From contig OZ245050.1 in NCBI GenBank assembly GCA_965224525.1, forward strand, positions 930,001 to 994,000: DNA of 64,000 nucleotides. Direction: 5' to 3'. The position numbers and the translations under genes are program-made. A model generated the notes under the pieces. That model was not told the origin of the DNA. It ran no database searches and saw only the letters and a list, made by a program, of their open reading frames with translations. This stretch comes from Granulosicoccus sp036478565 (lineage in GTDB: Bacteria > Pseudomonadota > Gammaproteobacteria > Granulosicoccales > Granulosicoccaceae). Of this stretch, positions 1 to 8,336 are shown piece by piece (the first letter of the stretch is position 1; every line of letters starts with the position of its first letter).

Positions 1-3
1 TCT

Positions 4-26
4 GTCTTCGAATTGCGCTCGAAGAC
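4..26 (-). terminator. Hairpin just after the GH5 gene
   Basis: A perfect 8-bp inverted repeat (4-11 pairs with 19-26, 7-nt loop) lies directly downstream of the GH5 stop codon on the minus strand. The window edge removes the sequence where a T-run would be, so its role as an intrinsic terminator is inferred from position only. Confidence 0.35.
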
Positions 27-32
27 GTGAAG

Positions 33-1715
33 CTAGTGTTGAGTCGGCCCAGGCACCCCGGTTCCTGCCTCAATAAAGGCATTCACTGCATCGCCGTAAG
101 GGGTGCGAGCGTTGCCCGACACGAGTATGTCGGGATCACCAGCACGCCAGTTCCAGGCCAGGCTTCCAACCGGATAGGGCGCAGGCCCGGTTTGTAACAT
201 CACAGTCTGCACATTGTCGCCGGCCCAATCCAGTCCCCACTCGCCGACAATGACCGGGATGATGCCATCGGCACTCTGCGGGCCATTGCGATAGACATTG
301 ATACCGGCAAACGGACCCCACTCGGAATCGATGCCATTCCACAGCGTGTTCTCCACTTCTGCAACGCTTGCCGACGGATTCGCCCACATATACAAATGCA
401 TGTCCCAGATAACACTGTGCATCGGCGTAACACTTGAGCCGCTAGCGCCAGGGCCGGAACCGGGGTAGTTCGGAACGGGGCCGCCCTGGATATAGTTGGC
501 GTATGTCAGGATATCTTCGGTGTAGCCACCCCCGCGAGACAAGATGCAAACGATGTTGTTGTTGCCGGTACTTCGGATAGCGTCATAAGTTGCCCTGACG
601 TTTTGCACGATGCCTTCACGGTCAACGCTGTCGGGTTCGTTCTCGGTACCGAGCCAGACATAGGGATTGTCCTTGTAGCGTGCCGCAAACGTTGTATACG
701 CATTGATCTGTCCCTGCGTCCAGGTGAAATTGCCAATAGTGCTATGGTCTTCAAGCAATACCACGATGCGGCGTGACGTGGCAGCGTCGACGAAGTTGGC
801 TAAAAACGCGTCATTTACCGCTGTTGATGCCCAGAAAAGATTGTTAGGCCCGTCGTCCTGATAGGCAAATCGGATCATGTTGATTTTCGGAAAAAGAGCG
901 GCGATTTGATCGACCGCATCTGCACCTTTAGTGGGGTAGCTGTTTGGATAGAAAGTGCTGTTATAGATATTGATACCCCTGGCGACAAAATCGCTACCGT
1001 CCGGCGCAATGATCCTGCCGTTAGAAACGCTGAACAAACCGTGTTCAGCAGAGGAAACAAGGAAACTCTTTGCGCTACTCCAGGGGCCGCTTCCAGAACG
1101 GTTCCAGGTTTTGATCCACCAACGACCACTACCATCAGCCAATTGGATATCAGAGCTCACTGAGCAGACGCCTTCTCCAGACTCACAGCCAGCATGTTCA
1201 GCGGTGTACCAGATTCGGATTGGATTTCCGGTACTGTCATTGACCCATAGGTGATACCAACTCGAATTCGAAACTGCATTCCAGGTATAGGTCGGGGTAT
1301 TTGACGTGCCACCTTCTGGTGCAACCAGTGCAGCGGCAGCTGGGGTAACACCGGCTCCTGTATGAATAGCCTTTGCATTGCTCCAGGGCCCGCTTCCTGA
1401 AGGGTTCCAGGTTTGTACCCACCAACGTCCGTTGCCATCGGCCAATTGGATATTTGGGGTAACCGAGCAGACGCCTTCTCCAGATTCGCAGCCAGCATCC
1501 GCCTTTGTATACCATTGATTTATTTGATTGCCAGTACTGTCATTGACCCATAAACGATACCAGGTTGCATTTGAAACGGCATTCCAGGAATAAGCAGGAT
1601 TGTTTGAACTCTCACCATCGGGTGCGATAAGTGTTGCCGCAGGCGGAACAGCTGCTAACGCAAGACTCGATACTATGAGTAATATAAAAGCAACAGAATA
1701 TTTGATTAAAGTCAT
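33..1715 (-). CDS. Secreted GH5-family glycoside hydrolase with two N-terminal Trp/Cys modules
   Basis: A 560-residue exported endoglucanase/mannanase-type enzyme. Residues 1-21 form a signal peptide ending LALA. Two repeated modules follow (about 29-118 and 129-221). Each contains TW/SWYxLWVNDSTG, a GCESGEGVC cysteine pair (C76/C83 and C177/C184), RWW and GPWS. The GH5 TIM barrel fills about 223-545: the acid/base is E360 in LGTENEP and the nucleophile is E492 in VIVGEWG. The open frame extends 71 codons upstream to 1928, but the ATG at 1715 is chosen because it immediately precedes the signal peptide. The substrate is not decidable by eye. The same modules recur in the beta-propeller protein at 21909-24899, which suggests a common polysaccharide or surface-anchoring role (inference). 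Confidence 0.88.
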   Translation of the reverse strand: MTLIKYSVAFILLIVSSLALAAVPPAATLIAPDGESSNNPAYSWNAVSNATWYRLWVNDSTGNQINQWYTKADAGCESGEGVCSVTPNIQLADGNGRWWVQTWNPSGSGPWSNAKAIHTGAGVTPAAAALVAPEGGTSNTPTYTWNAVSNSSWYHLWVNDSTGNPIRIWYTAEHAGCESGEGVCSVSSDIQLADGSGRWWIKTWNRSGSGPWSSAKSFLVSSAEHGLFSVSNGRIIAPDGSDFVARGINIYNSTFYPNSYPTKGADAVDQIAALFPKINMIRFAYQDDGPNNLFWASTAVNDAFLANFVDAATSRRIVVLLEDHSTIGNFTWTQGQINAYTTFAARYKDNPYVWLGTENEPDSVDREGIVQNVRATYDAIRSTGNNNIVCILSRGGGYTEDILTYANYIQGGPVPNYPGSGPGASGSSVTPMHSVIWDMHLYMWANPSASVAEVENTLWNGIDSEWGPFAGINVYRNGPQSADGIIPVIVGEWGLDWAGDNVQTVMLQTGPAPYPVGSLAWNWRAGDPDILVSGNARTPYGDAVNAFIEAGTGVPGPTQH

Positions 1716-1966
1716 TATCTCGCCTGCTTTTTTGATCGTGCATGCTCCAAAGCGCAACCATAACACCCGGTGCTTCCACAATTTCACATGGTGTAACCAG
1801 CGCAAGGTTGTTGCCACTTCAATAACGGTATGTTGGCCATTCAGTCCATCGCCATCAGACACATTCACGGCACTTCTATTGACACCAAGGCCGTACAGCG
1901 GATTATTGCCTACAATGTCTGACTTCATATTAGCTTACGATCAATGACCCGCTGGCAACGATGAGC

Positions 1967-1989
1967 AGCCCTGTTCGTAAGACAGGGCT
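1967..1989. repeat. Perfect 8-bp inverted repeat, 7-nt loop
   Basis: The arms AGCCCTGT and ACAGGGCT (1967-1974 and 1982-1989) pair perfectly. It lies between the divergent GH5 and lipoprotein genes. No T-run follows on either strand, so a leader structure or binding site is as likely as a terminator. Confidence 0.4.
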
Positions 1990-2005
1990 CCAATCACCGT
2001 TCACT

Positions 2006-2029
2006 TAACTAACAGTACAGAGTTAGTTA
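2006..2029. repeat. Perfect 8-bp inverted repeat, possible operator
   Basis: The arms TAACTAAC and GTTAGTTA (2006-2013 and 2022-2029) are separated by 8 nt. It sits 16 nt from the preceding hairpin in a divergent intergenic region, which fits a dimeric regulator site. No regulator is encoded beside it. Confidence 0.35.
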
Positions 2030-2322
2030 CACCGTGCGTGAGAAAGCCGTCGAAATACGGGTCATCAATGCCACAGCGCGCAACTACCGTTGATCATGAT
2101 GACGGAGCCTAATATTCACACGTAAGTATAGTTGCAAGGCCGAATTATTATCTATAGGGTTGATTTGGCAGGATTCAGAGGGTTGCCGGGTCTTTGCGCA
2201 GCCGTGGGCTACATAAGACTCCGCGAATGAAGGCCCCGGAACGACAAACTATTTTTTATAAACAGATGGTACTGCTCTTGAGTTCCATCAATTGCGATCA
2301 AATCGGAGTTCTATCAACTATT

Positions 2323-3363
2323 ATGAATCCAGTTCAGTGGAAGTCTTTGCACAAATTCTGCGTACTAATTGTTTCTACCTGGTTGATAGCATGTGGGTCT
2401 GAATCGTCAGTTAAGACGAGTAATATCAGTACCGACAACACTGCTAGCCCTCTCGTCGACGTATCGCAAGCTAACTCTCCATTGATGCCAGCATTGTACG
2501 ATTTGGAGTTGCACATGCAGAGCGATGGGTCCATTAAAGTCGACGATGTAAGCTACCTGCATGAGCAGGAAGGTGTTTATCGTCCGTTGGCTAGAAAAAC
2601 TGGCGAGTTTGTAGCATTGGCCTATTCAGGTGGTGATATTGTCGATGCCGTACCAATATCGTTTATGGTAAAAAATGCAGAAGAACAGATTGAGCTTGGT
2701 TTACCGGAGTTATCAGCTGTTGACATAATCAACGTGCAGTTGAATGCCACAGGGGCGATCGATCGCATTGATGTGGTCGACAACCAAATGATAGTAAAGG
2801 CTAGCCTGGTCGATTTTCCAACAGAAAACAGATCGCGGGCTCGTTTTGGTCAACGCCTGCTAACAAGATACCCCTGGATTGATATTCTCGGTGCACAAGA
2901 TAGAAATTCGTTGATTGATGCTGCTGCACCCAGTGGCTTGATGACACTGAACTCTGATGAGTTGTCTAGTCTTGAAGCATTGCTGGACAAGATGCCGCGG
3001 CGGCTTGTGAGTGCCATTGATACATTTGGAGTTGGTTCCCTGTCAGCGCCTGGGCTAGCCAATGCCGGGCATGTTTTTATTGATACGGCAATGTTCGGTA
3101 ATTCAGAACGTGGCCGGCTGTACTGGGTACTTGTGCATGAAGCAGCCCATGCATACCATAATCTTTCTGGTTATGGCAGTGGTGCTGAATTTAGTGAATG
3201 GGCTTCAGAATGGCCAGCCCATGTGGTAGCGGCTGTCAGGCAACCCATAGTCAGTTTGGATTTGAACGAGACGTACTCACTTTCTGGCAGCGATTGCACG
3301 AAGCTGCTGTGGATGAAAATCTGGCCCCGGCGTATACCAATTCGGATACGCCTTTGTCGCTGA
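2323..3363 (+). pseudogene. N-terminal part of a frameshifted zinc-peptidase-like lipoprotein
   Basis: Starting at the ATG at 2323, the protein opens with a lipoprotein signal (WLIACGS lipobox). A mostly beta-rich region follows, then VLVHEAAHAYHNLSGYG at about residues 269-285, an HExxH zinc-binding motif (H272, E273, H276). Family-like sequence continues to about SEWPAHVVAAVRQ (near 3240) and then becomes nonsense, ending in basic residues. The frame starting upstream at 3198 carries the rest of the protein, so the two frames are one gene broken by a frameshift around 3237-3260. A sequencing or assembly error cannot be excluded. The peptidase family is not recognised. Confidence 0.6.
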
Positions 3364-4031
3364 CAGATCCTTATCGAGAAGGTTTTGTCACCGAGTATTC
3401 CTCAAAAAATCTGACTGAAGATTTTGCCGATACAGTGGCTATCGCCAATTTTGAGCAAGTACAAAAGTTGAGCCCACAGCTAAGTGCTAACACTTGCAGT
3501 TCATATCAACTCAATGGACTTGCCAATATACCTATAAATCAGTTTACTGCATTGGCTTATGCGAAGTTGCGACTGGTGCAGGCCATGGGGCTGGCAGAAA
3601 TAGAATCGGTTGACTGGTGTGTTGGAAATGTGACCCCAATTTATGAAGACGGTATAAAGCTTGGCGAAGCAATTCATTTCGACCGTGAACTCAATGCTGG
3701 GTATACCGGGTCAGATAAAGCTCAATTCAATATAGTAGGCCAGGATGCGGAAAATCGAGGTTTGGCTATCGAGTTACAGACAGACGGACGCCATCCGGTT
3801 GGCATCTATACACTGGACTTGACGTGGTGGGGCTCCTGGGATGGATCCAACACATTGGTAATAGCCTCGCCAGATGATTTTGAAGCACGAAGTGCAAGCA
3901 GCGGTGTGGTAGTGATCACTCTTGCTGATTCCACCGATAAGGTTGAGGGTTTTGTACTGAACCTGCATTTGTTTAGTGCACTGGGGCCTGCAAGTTCATT
4001 CTCATTTGTGCCCTTTCGTATCCCGTTGTGA
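3198..4031 (+). pseudogene. C-terminal part of the frameshifted zinc-peptidase-like lipoprotein
   Basis: Credible coding begins near 3250 (FERDVLTFWQRLHEAAVDEN); the nominal start inside the N-terminal half is in the wrong frame there. It includes TEDFADTVA, resembling the downstream glutamate motif (EDFA) of HExxH gluzincin peptidases that supplies the third zinc ligand. A C-terminal domain of roughly 110 residues is predicted beta-rich. It belongs with 2323-3363; a one-base change near 3240-3260 would join them into about 569 residues. It is unlikely to be translated separately because it lacks its own ribosome binding site and signal peptide. Confidence 0.55.
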
Positions 4032-4065
4032 TGAACGCTAACAACTATTGAGGTTGAGCGGGCAT

Positions 4066-5274
4066 CTAGCACCGCTCCAGTCGCGCCATGACTTCATGGG
4101 CTGACAACGCGCTGGAGGCGAGCGTAAGTGTGTTGATGCGCACATTTGACGGTGGATCAACCAGACCGCCAAGTGAACCAAGCACTTGCCGGACTCGATT
4201 GGCGGTTGCCCGTGAGGTCTCAGTGGGTGTAGTTGGCCTAATTAACAGCAGCGCATTCCGACTGGTACGACCGAGCAGCGTGTCGCTTTTAAAATGCTGC
4301 TGTAGCGCGTCAGCTGCTCGATAAAGTGTCAGGTCTTGCAATGTACGGTTGGCACCTGAACCCGATAATAGCTGATCTTCGTCGGGTAGTTGCACCAGCA
4401 TCGCTGTATACCGGCCAGCGGCCCTGGGCGATTGCAACAGTTTCTGGAAACGCTGGACGACCGATGTTCTTGCAGGCAAGCCGGTTACCGAATCCAAGTC
4501 CGTATCGGGCTTGCACTGAGCGGCAATTGACACAGGCTGAACGCTTAGCAGCCGGACCTCATCGTTGCCGAGCTGTATCGATGATAGCGCCAGCTCGAAG
4601 CGCTTACCTTGCCGTGATTTGACTATAAAGCTGGTATTGGCATTGGTGTTCAGCGTGTTGCATGTACGCTGCGAAGCACCGTCCATCCATTCCAGACATG
4701 AACGTGCTGTTTGTTGTGTTTGGTTTGCCTCATTGTTGAGTGTCGCAAAGGCGGCATTTGAACGCCAGTGTTCTCCCTGTCTGGACAGTGCGACAGCATG
4801 GGGATGGGAGTCGAGAACCGCTTGCAACAGACTGTTTTGGTATCGACTATTTGCTTCGCTGGCGCGGAGGCGGGCTTGCAGGATGCATTCGTCCAGTAAG
4901 CGGCTTAGTGCATGGGTTATTGCGGCGTCATGACCCTGATTAACCACATCATTAGCGCCTTGCTGCAACCAGGCTGATAGCGGATGGGTTTTTGATCCGG
5001 GATCAACACGCCTCTTGCCCGGTAGCAGCACGAGTACCCGCAGATCCGGGTAGCGCAGCAAACAGGCTGGCAGGCGGTCGCCGATGTCTTCAACCGCTAA
5101 AACAGCCAGGTCGTATCGCCGTTCTGATAAATGCTGGCGAAATGCAGCGTTATCGCGAACGATATCGACGTGTTCGACACATGAGGGCTGCTGCAGAGCC
5201 TCTGTCAATCGCCTCTTCTGGTCTGAATCTGTCGTTAGAATCAGGCATGCCAGTTGGTTATTTTCGTCATTCAA
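4066..5274 (-). CDS. REC-like protein with PAS-like region and degenerate GGDEF domain
   Basis: A 402-residue predicted signalling protein. Residues 8-120 resemble a response-regulator receiver (LACLILTTDSD, YDLAVLAVED, LRVLVLLPG), although the usual phospho-acceptor aspartate context is poor. Residues about 140-240 look like a PAS fold (LLQAVLDSHPHAVALSR). From about 255 the sequence LDSVTGLPARTSVVQRFQKL matches the start of a diguanylate cyclase domain (D-x-L-T-G-L-P-N-R). Where the active-site GGDEF should appear there is GRTSRNALLL, so catalysis is not expected; a receptor or scaffold role is inferred. It converges with the broken lipoprotein gene. Confidence 0.65.
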   Translation of the reverse strand: MNDENNQLACLILTTDSDQKRRLTEALQQPSCVEHVDIVRDNAAFRQHLSERRYDLAVLAVEDIGDRLPACLLRYPDLRVLVLLPGKRRVDPGSKTHPLSAWLQQGANDVVNQGHDAAITHALSRLLDECILQARLRASEANSRYQNSLLQAVLDSHPHAVALSRQGEHWRSNAAFATLNNEANQTQQTARSCLEWMDGASQRTCNTLNTNANTSFIVKSRQGKRFELALSSIQLGNDEVRLLSVQPVSIAAQCKPDTDLDSVTGLPARTSVVQRFQKLLQSPRAAGRYTAMLVQLPDEDQLLSGSGANRTLQDLTLYRAADALQQHFKSDTLLGRTSRNALLLIRPTTPTETSRATANRVRQVLGSLGGLVDPPSNVRINTLTLASSALSAHEVMARLERC

Positions 5275-5496
5275 AAGAGGTTTTTCCTGGTACTTGAGTT
5301 GTCGCCACGTTTCTGGTCAGCTCATGGCGAGCGTGTCGCCTTAAGAAGAGCTGGTCAGTATTCCCGAAGGATTAGACCGGACTGACAATGGGTACTTAAG
5401 TGTAGTCATTGCCAGTCGAGCTGCTGGAGAATATGCAGCGCGATGCGCAACAACCCAGTGCTTCATGAATAGTCCGGGCAAGGTGCCAAGCTCGGC

Positions 5497-5502
5497 TATA
5501 AT
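5497..5502 (+). promoter_or_regulatory. Possible -10 box of efp
   Basis: A perfect TATAAT lies 38 nt before the chosen efp start. A recognisable -35 at normal spacing is not visible, so this is a tentative call. If it is real, transcription would begin near 5509 and exclude the GGAGG at 5503-5507 from the mRNA, arguing for the downstream ATG. Confidence 0.35.
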
Positions 5503-5540
5503 GGAGGCCGCGATTCATGCAGGCTTCCCTCTCAAATATT

Positions 5541-6107
5541 ATGGCGAATTACGGTACCAACGAATTCAAAGGCGGGTTGAAAATCATGCTTGATGGTGAT
5601 CCGCACTCCATCGTCAGCAATGAATTTGTCAAACCCGGTAAAGGCCAGGCATTTGCCCGCACACGGGTACGCAACCTGAAAACCGGCAGGGTGGTCGAGC
5701 GGACATTCAAATCGGGAGAATCCGTGGAATCTGCCGATGTGATGGATACCGAGATGCAGTACCTGTACAGCGATGGTGAGCACTGGCATTTTATGAATCC
5801 ATCAAGCTTTGAGCAGTTGGCGGCCGATAAAACTGCTGTTGGCGATGCGCATCTGTGGCTTATGGATGAGGCGATTTGCGAGGTGACACTCTACAATGGC
5901 CAGCCGTTGGCGGTTACCCCACCTAATTTTGTTGAAATGGTCATTACCGAAACCGATCCGGGTTTACGCGGTGATACCGCAACCGGCGGAACAAAACCTG
6001 CGTATCTGGGTACTGGTGCTGTGGTCAAGGTGCCGCTGTTTATCGAAGAAGGCGAAAAAATTCGTATTGATACACGTTCCGGTGAATACGTGTCGCGGGT
6101 CAAGTAG
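5541..6107 (+). CDS. efp: Elongation factor P
   Basis: 188 residues with the three-domain EF-P layout. EF-P binds between the P and E sites of ribosomes stalled at polyproline stretches. The ATG at 5541 gives MANYGTNEFKGGLKIM and puts the modified lysine at position 34 in KPGKGQAF, the same number as in E. coli EF-P; an upstream in-frame ATG at 5517 would add eight residues. The C-terminal domain contains TDPGLRGDTATGGTKPA, typical of the family. The next gene encodes EpmA, the ligase that modifies K34, so substrate and enzyme are adjacent. Confidence 0.95.
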   Translation: MANYGTNEFKGGLKIMLDGDPHSIVSNEFVKPGKGQAFARTRVRNLKTGRVVERTFKSGESVESADVMDTEMQYLYSDGEHWHFMNPSSFEQLAADKTAVGDAHLWLMDEAICEVTLYNGQPLAVTPPNFVEMVITETDPGLRGDTATGGTKPAYLGTGAVVKVPLFIEEGEKIRIDTRSGEYVSRVK

Positions 6108-6150
6108 CCGAGCAGCATCGCGCTCTACCGTATTGATCGAAAGCACTGTC

Positions 6151-7134
6151 GTGAAACCAGCGGATTGGCGACCTTTGGCCACTGTTGAAACTCTGCAACA
6201 TGGCGCGCAGTTACGAACAGATGTGCGTCACTGGATGGTTGAGAGAAATATTCTCGAAGTCATCACGCCTGTGCTATCAAGTGCTGCCGTTACCGATCCG
6301 CAGATAGAAAGTTTTCGTGCTGAATCGGGTGCGGTATCGACCAACGCATTTTTACAGACATCGCCGGAATTCCCAATGAAGCGTTTGCTTGCGGCCTATG
6401 GCCGGGATGTTTATCAACTAGCGCCGGTATTCAGGGCGGGTGAATCAGGCCGCTATCACAACCCTGAATTTACCTTGCTTGAGTGGTATCGCGTGGGTAT
6501 TGATCACCGGCAGCTGATGACAGAAATTGGCCAACTGTTTCATTCGGTTGCTGTCTCTTTTGACTTACAATGGCAGGCGGATGAACACGCAGTTTATTGG
6601 GATGTGGTTGAATCCTTTCTGGAAATACCAGCATCGTCGATTGATACTAGGTCTGTGGCTCGCTACTTCGCAGATCACGAGCGCTCCTGGCCGCAGGCGA
6701 TAGATGATGATCTGGATGCAGCTTTGGATCTGCTGCTGGATGAATTCTGGCTGCCGACTTTGCCCAATGAGAGATTGACTTTTCTTGTTGACTATCCGGC
6801 GTCGCAAGCTGCGCTAGCACGCAAGAGAGTCGATGCCAGGGGTCGCGCCGTTGCTGACCGATTCGAAGTCTATGTGGGCAAGGTGGAACTGGCAAACGGC
6901 TTTTTTGAACTAACGGATGCCGAGGAACAGCTGGCACGATTTGAAGCTGATAATCGCCAGCGACAGCGCAACCAACAGCACCCCATGCCAATTGACAGGC
7001 GATTGCTTGCAGCCCTGGAGCACGGCCTTCCCGCCTGTGCTGGTGTGGCGGTGGGGATGGAGCGATTGCTGATGGTACTGACCGGTGCAAGCCATATTAA
7101 CGAAGTACTGGCCTTCGATATTAGCCGTGGCTGA
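6151..7134 (+). CDS. epmA: EF-P--(R)-beta-lysine ligase EpmA
   Basis: A 327-residue class II lysyl-tRNA synthetase paralogue without anticodon-binding domain, close to the 325 residues of E. coli EpmA. It attaches (R)-beta-lysine to EF-P Lys34. Class II features are visible: motif 2 region YQLAPVFRAGESGRYHNPEF, EWYR, and motif 3 GVAVGMERLLMVL near the C terminus. I chose GTG at 6151 (VKPADWRPLA) because the family starts about here; TTG at 6133 is an alternative, and the upstream in-frame codons overlap efp. EpmB, which makes beta-lysine, is not in the window. Confidence 0.92.
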   Translation: MKPADWRPLATVETLQHGAQLRTDVRHWMVERNILEVITPVLSSAAVTDPQIESFRAESGAVSTNAFLQTSPEFPMKRLLAAYGRDVYQLAPVFRAGESGRYHNPEFTLLEWYRVGIDHRQLMTEIGQLFHSVAVSFDLQWQADEHAVYWDVVESFLEIPASSIDTRSVARYFADHERSWPQAIDDDLDAALDLLLDEFWLPTLPNERLTFLVDYPASQAALARKRVDARGRAVADRFEVYVGKVELANGFFELTDAEEQLARFEADNRQRQRNQQHPMPIDRRLLAALEHGLPACAGVAVGMERLLMVLTGASHINEVLAFDISRG

Positions 7135-7135
7135 A

Positions 7136-7684
7136 ATGCGACCGGTCAAGCGGGATGTACTCCGGGTTTGTGATATCGGCTGGCGACCCTTGTGTGATTT
7201 GTTTTCGCCTTATGGCCTGCAATTGAAACTGGTCGAGGACGGCAAGGCCATACCGGGTAGTCACTGGGGGGATGACGAAGCCGGGCTGATTGCTTATGAA
7301 TTGTTCGCCCGGCCAGACACCCCGGTACACTCAGTCCTGCACGAAGCCGGACACTGGCTGTTGATGGATGATGAGCGACGAGACCGCTTACACACAGATG
7401 CCGGTGGCAACAGTGCAGAAGAAAATGCCGTGTGTTATCTGCAGATACTCATGGCCGATTGCCTTGACGGAGTTGGTCGCCAACGAATGTTCGAAGACAT
7501 GGACAGCTGGGGCTATTCGTTTCGCCTGGGGTCTGCAAAGCGCTGGTTCCACGAAGACGCCGAAGACGCAAAACTCACCCTTTTGACCCTTTTGGGGTCG
7601 GACCACAATAAGTCTTTGAATACTATATATATTCAAGGAAAAATCTCGGATATTCTGACGTTAAACCGCGATTATTCCCAATGA
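7136..7684 (+). CDS. Small putative zinc-metallopeptidase-like protein (HEAGH)
   Basis: 182 residues, beginning one base after the epmA stop codon, so translationally linked to efp-epmA. Residues about 76-90 read VHSVLHEAGHWLLMDD, an HExxH zinc motif followed by a short helix and acidic residues. A second conserved-looking block, NSAEENAVCYLQILMAD, would supply the third ligand (E in AEENAV) in gluzincin fashion. There is no signal peptide, so it is cytoplasmic. Members of this type are usually annotated hypothetical; no substrate is known to me. An upstream in-frame start at 7085 would overlap epmA. Confidence 0.7.
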   Translation: MRPVKRDVLRVCDIGWRPLCDLFSPYGLQLKLVEDGKAIPGSHWGDDEAGLIAYELFARPDTPVHSVLHEAGHWLLMDDERRDRLHTDAGGNSAEENAVCYLQILMADCLDGVGRQRMFEDMDSWGYSFRLGSAKRWFHEDAEDAKLTLLTLLGSDHNKSLNTIYIQGKISDILTLNRDYSQ

Positions 7685-7734
7685 AAAGCACGGTTTAAAT
7701 AAACAGGCTGCATTGCCTGTTGGAGGTACAAGGT

Positions 7735-8223
7735 ATGTCACTAATTGACGAACGCTTGCGAGCACTTGACCTAATATTGCCATCGCCCCAGATACTGCCA
7801 CGGGGTGTGGTGTTGCCGTTCCCATGGGTCAAGGTGGTGGGTACACGAGTAATAATATCGGGCCATGGCCCATTGAATTCGGACGGTTCATTGGCTCAAC
7901 CATTGGGGAAAGTAGGGCAAGACGTCTCGGTGGAGCAGGCTTACAACGCTGCGCGTCTTACGGGCCTTGCTATGCTTGCCAGTCTTCGACGCGAGCTGGG
8001 CGATCTGGACAGGATAGCAGCCTGGTCACGCATATTTGGTATGGTGAATTCGGCGGCAGGATTCAATCAGCAACCTGCTGTGGTGAACGGATTCACTGAC
8101 CTTATTCTTGAGTTATTCGGGGCCGACAAGGGTACTCATTGCAGAAGTGCAGTGGGATTGGCTGAACTGCCGTTCAACATCCCGGTCGAGATCGAAGGTG
8201 AACTTGAAATCTATTCTGGATAA
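7735..8223 (+). CDS. RidA/YjgF-family protein
   Basis: 162 residues of the RidA fold, a trimeric cytoplasmic family whose members deaminate reactive enamine/imine intermediates or bind small ligands. The ATG at 7735 is set by a GGAGG eight bases upstream. The PRGVVLPFPWVKVVGTRVIISG segment matches the N-terminal strands of the longer RidA-like subfamily. The canonical catalytic arginine context is less clear than in the second RidA gene at 42663, so true deaminase activity is uncertain. It is followed by a bidirectional terminator. Confidence 0.8.
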   Translation: MSLIDERLRALDLILPSPQILPRGVVLPFPWVKVVGTRVIISGHGPLNSDGSLAQPLGKVGQDVSVEQAYNAARLTGLAMLASLRRELGDLDRIAAWSRIFGMVNSAAGFNQQPAVVNGFTDLILELFGADKGTHCRSAVGLAELPFNIPVEIEGELEIYSG

Positions 8224-8300
8224 AATTAAGCGGGTTTAGGATGCCCGACTTGGCTTTAGCCGGGCTGGAACAGCGTGTAAGCAGTCCGCGACATCGAAAA

Positions 8301-8324
8301 AAATCGTTCCCGCGGGAACGTTTT
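8301..8324. terminator. Bidirectional intrinsic terminator
   Basis: A 16-bp perfect palindrome (8305-8320, CGTTCCCGCGGGAACG) is flanked by A-rich sequence on the left and TTTT on the right. It lies between the convergent RidA-like and psd genes, so it can end transcripts from both sides. Confidence 0.75.
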
Positions 8325-8336
8325 GCACCAACCAGA

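Larger units (their letters stand above)
1716..2322. other. Intergenic region between divergent genes
   Basis: About 600 bases separate the GH5 gene from the divergent lipoprotein gene. Open frames here (including the upstream in-frame extension of the GH5 frame to 1928) look like chance. The stretch holds two perfect inverted repeats listed separately and presumably both promoters. I see no RNA gene. Confidence 0.5.

Noticed and set aside
1716..1928. In-frame extension of the GH5 gene by 71 codons
   Set aside because: It would place the signal peptide internally. The ATG at 1715 directly precedes a typical signal sequence.
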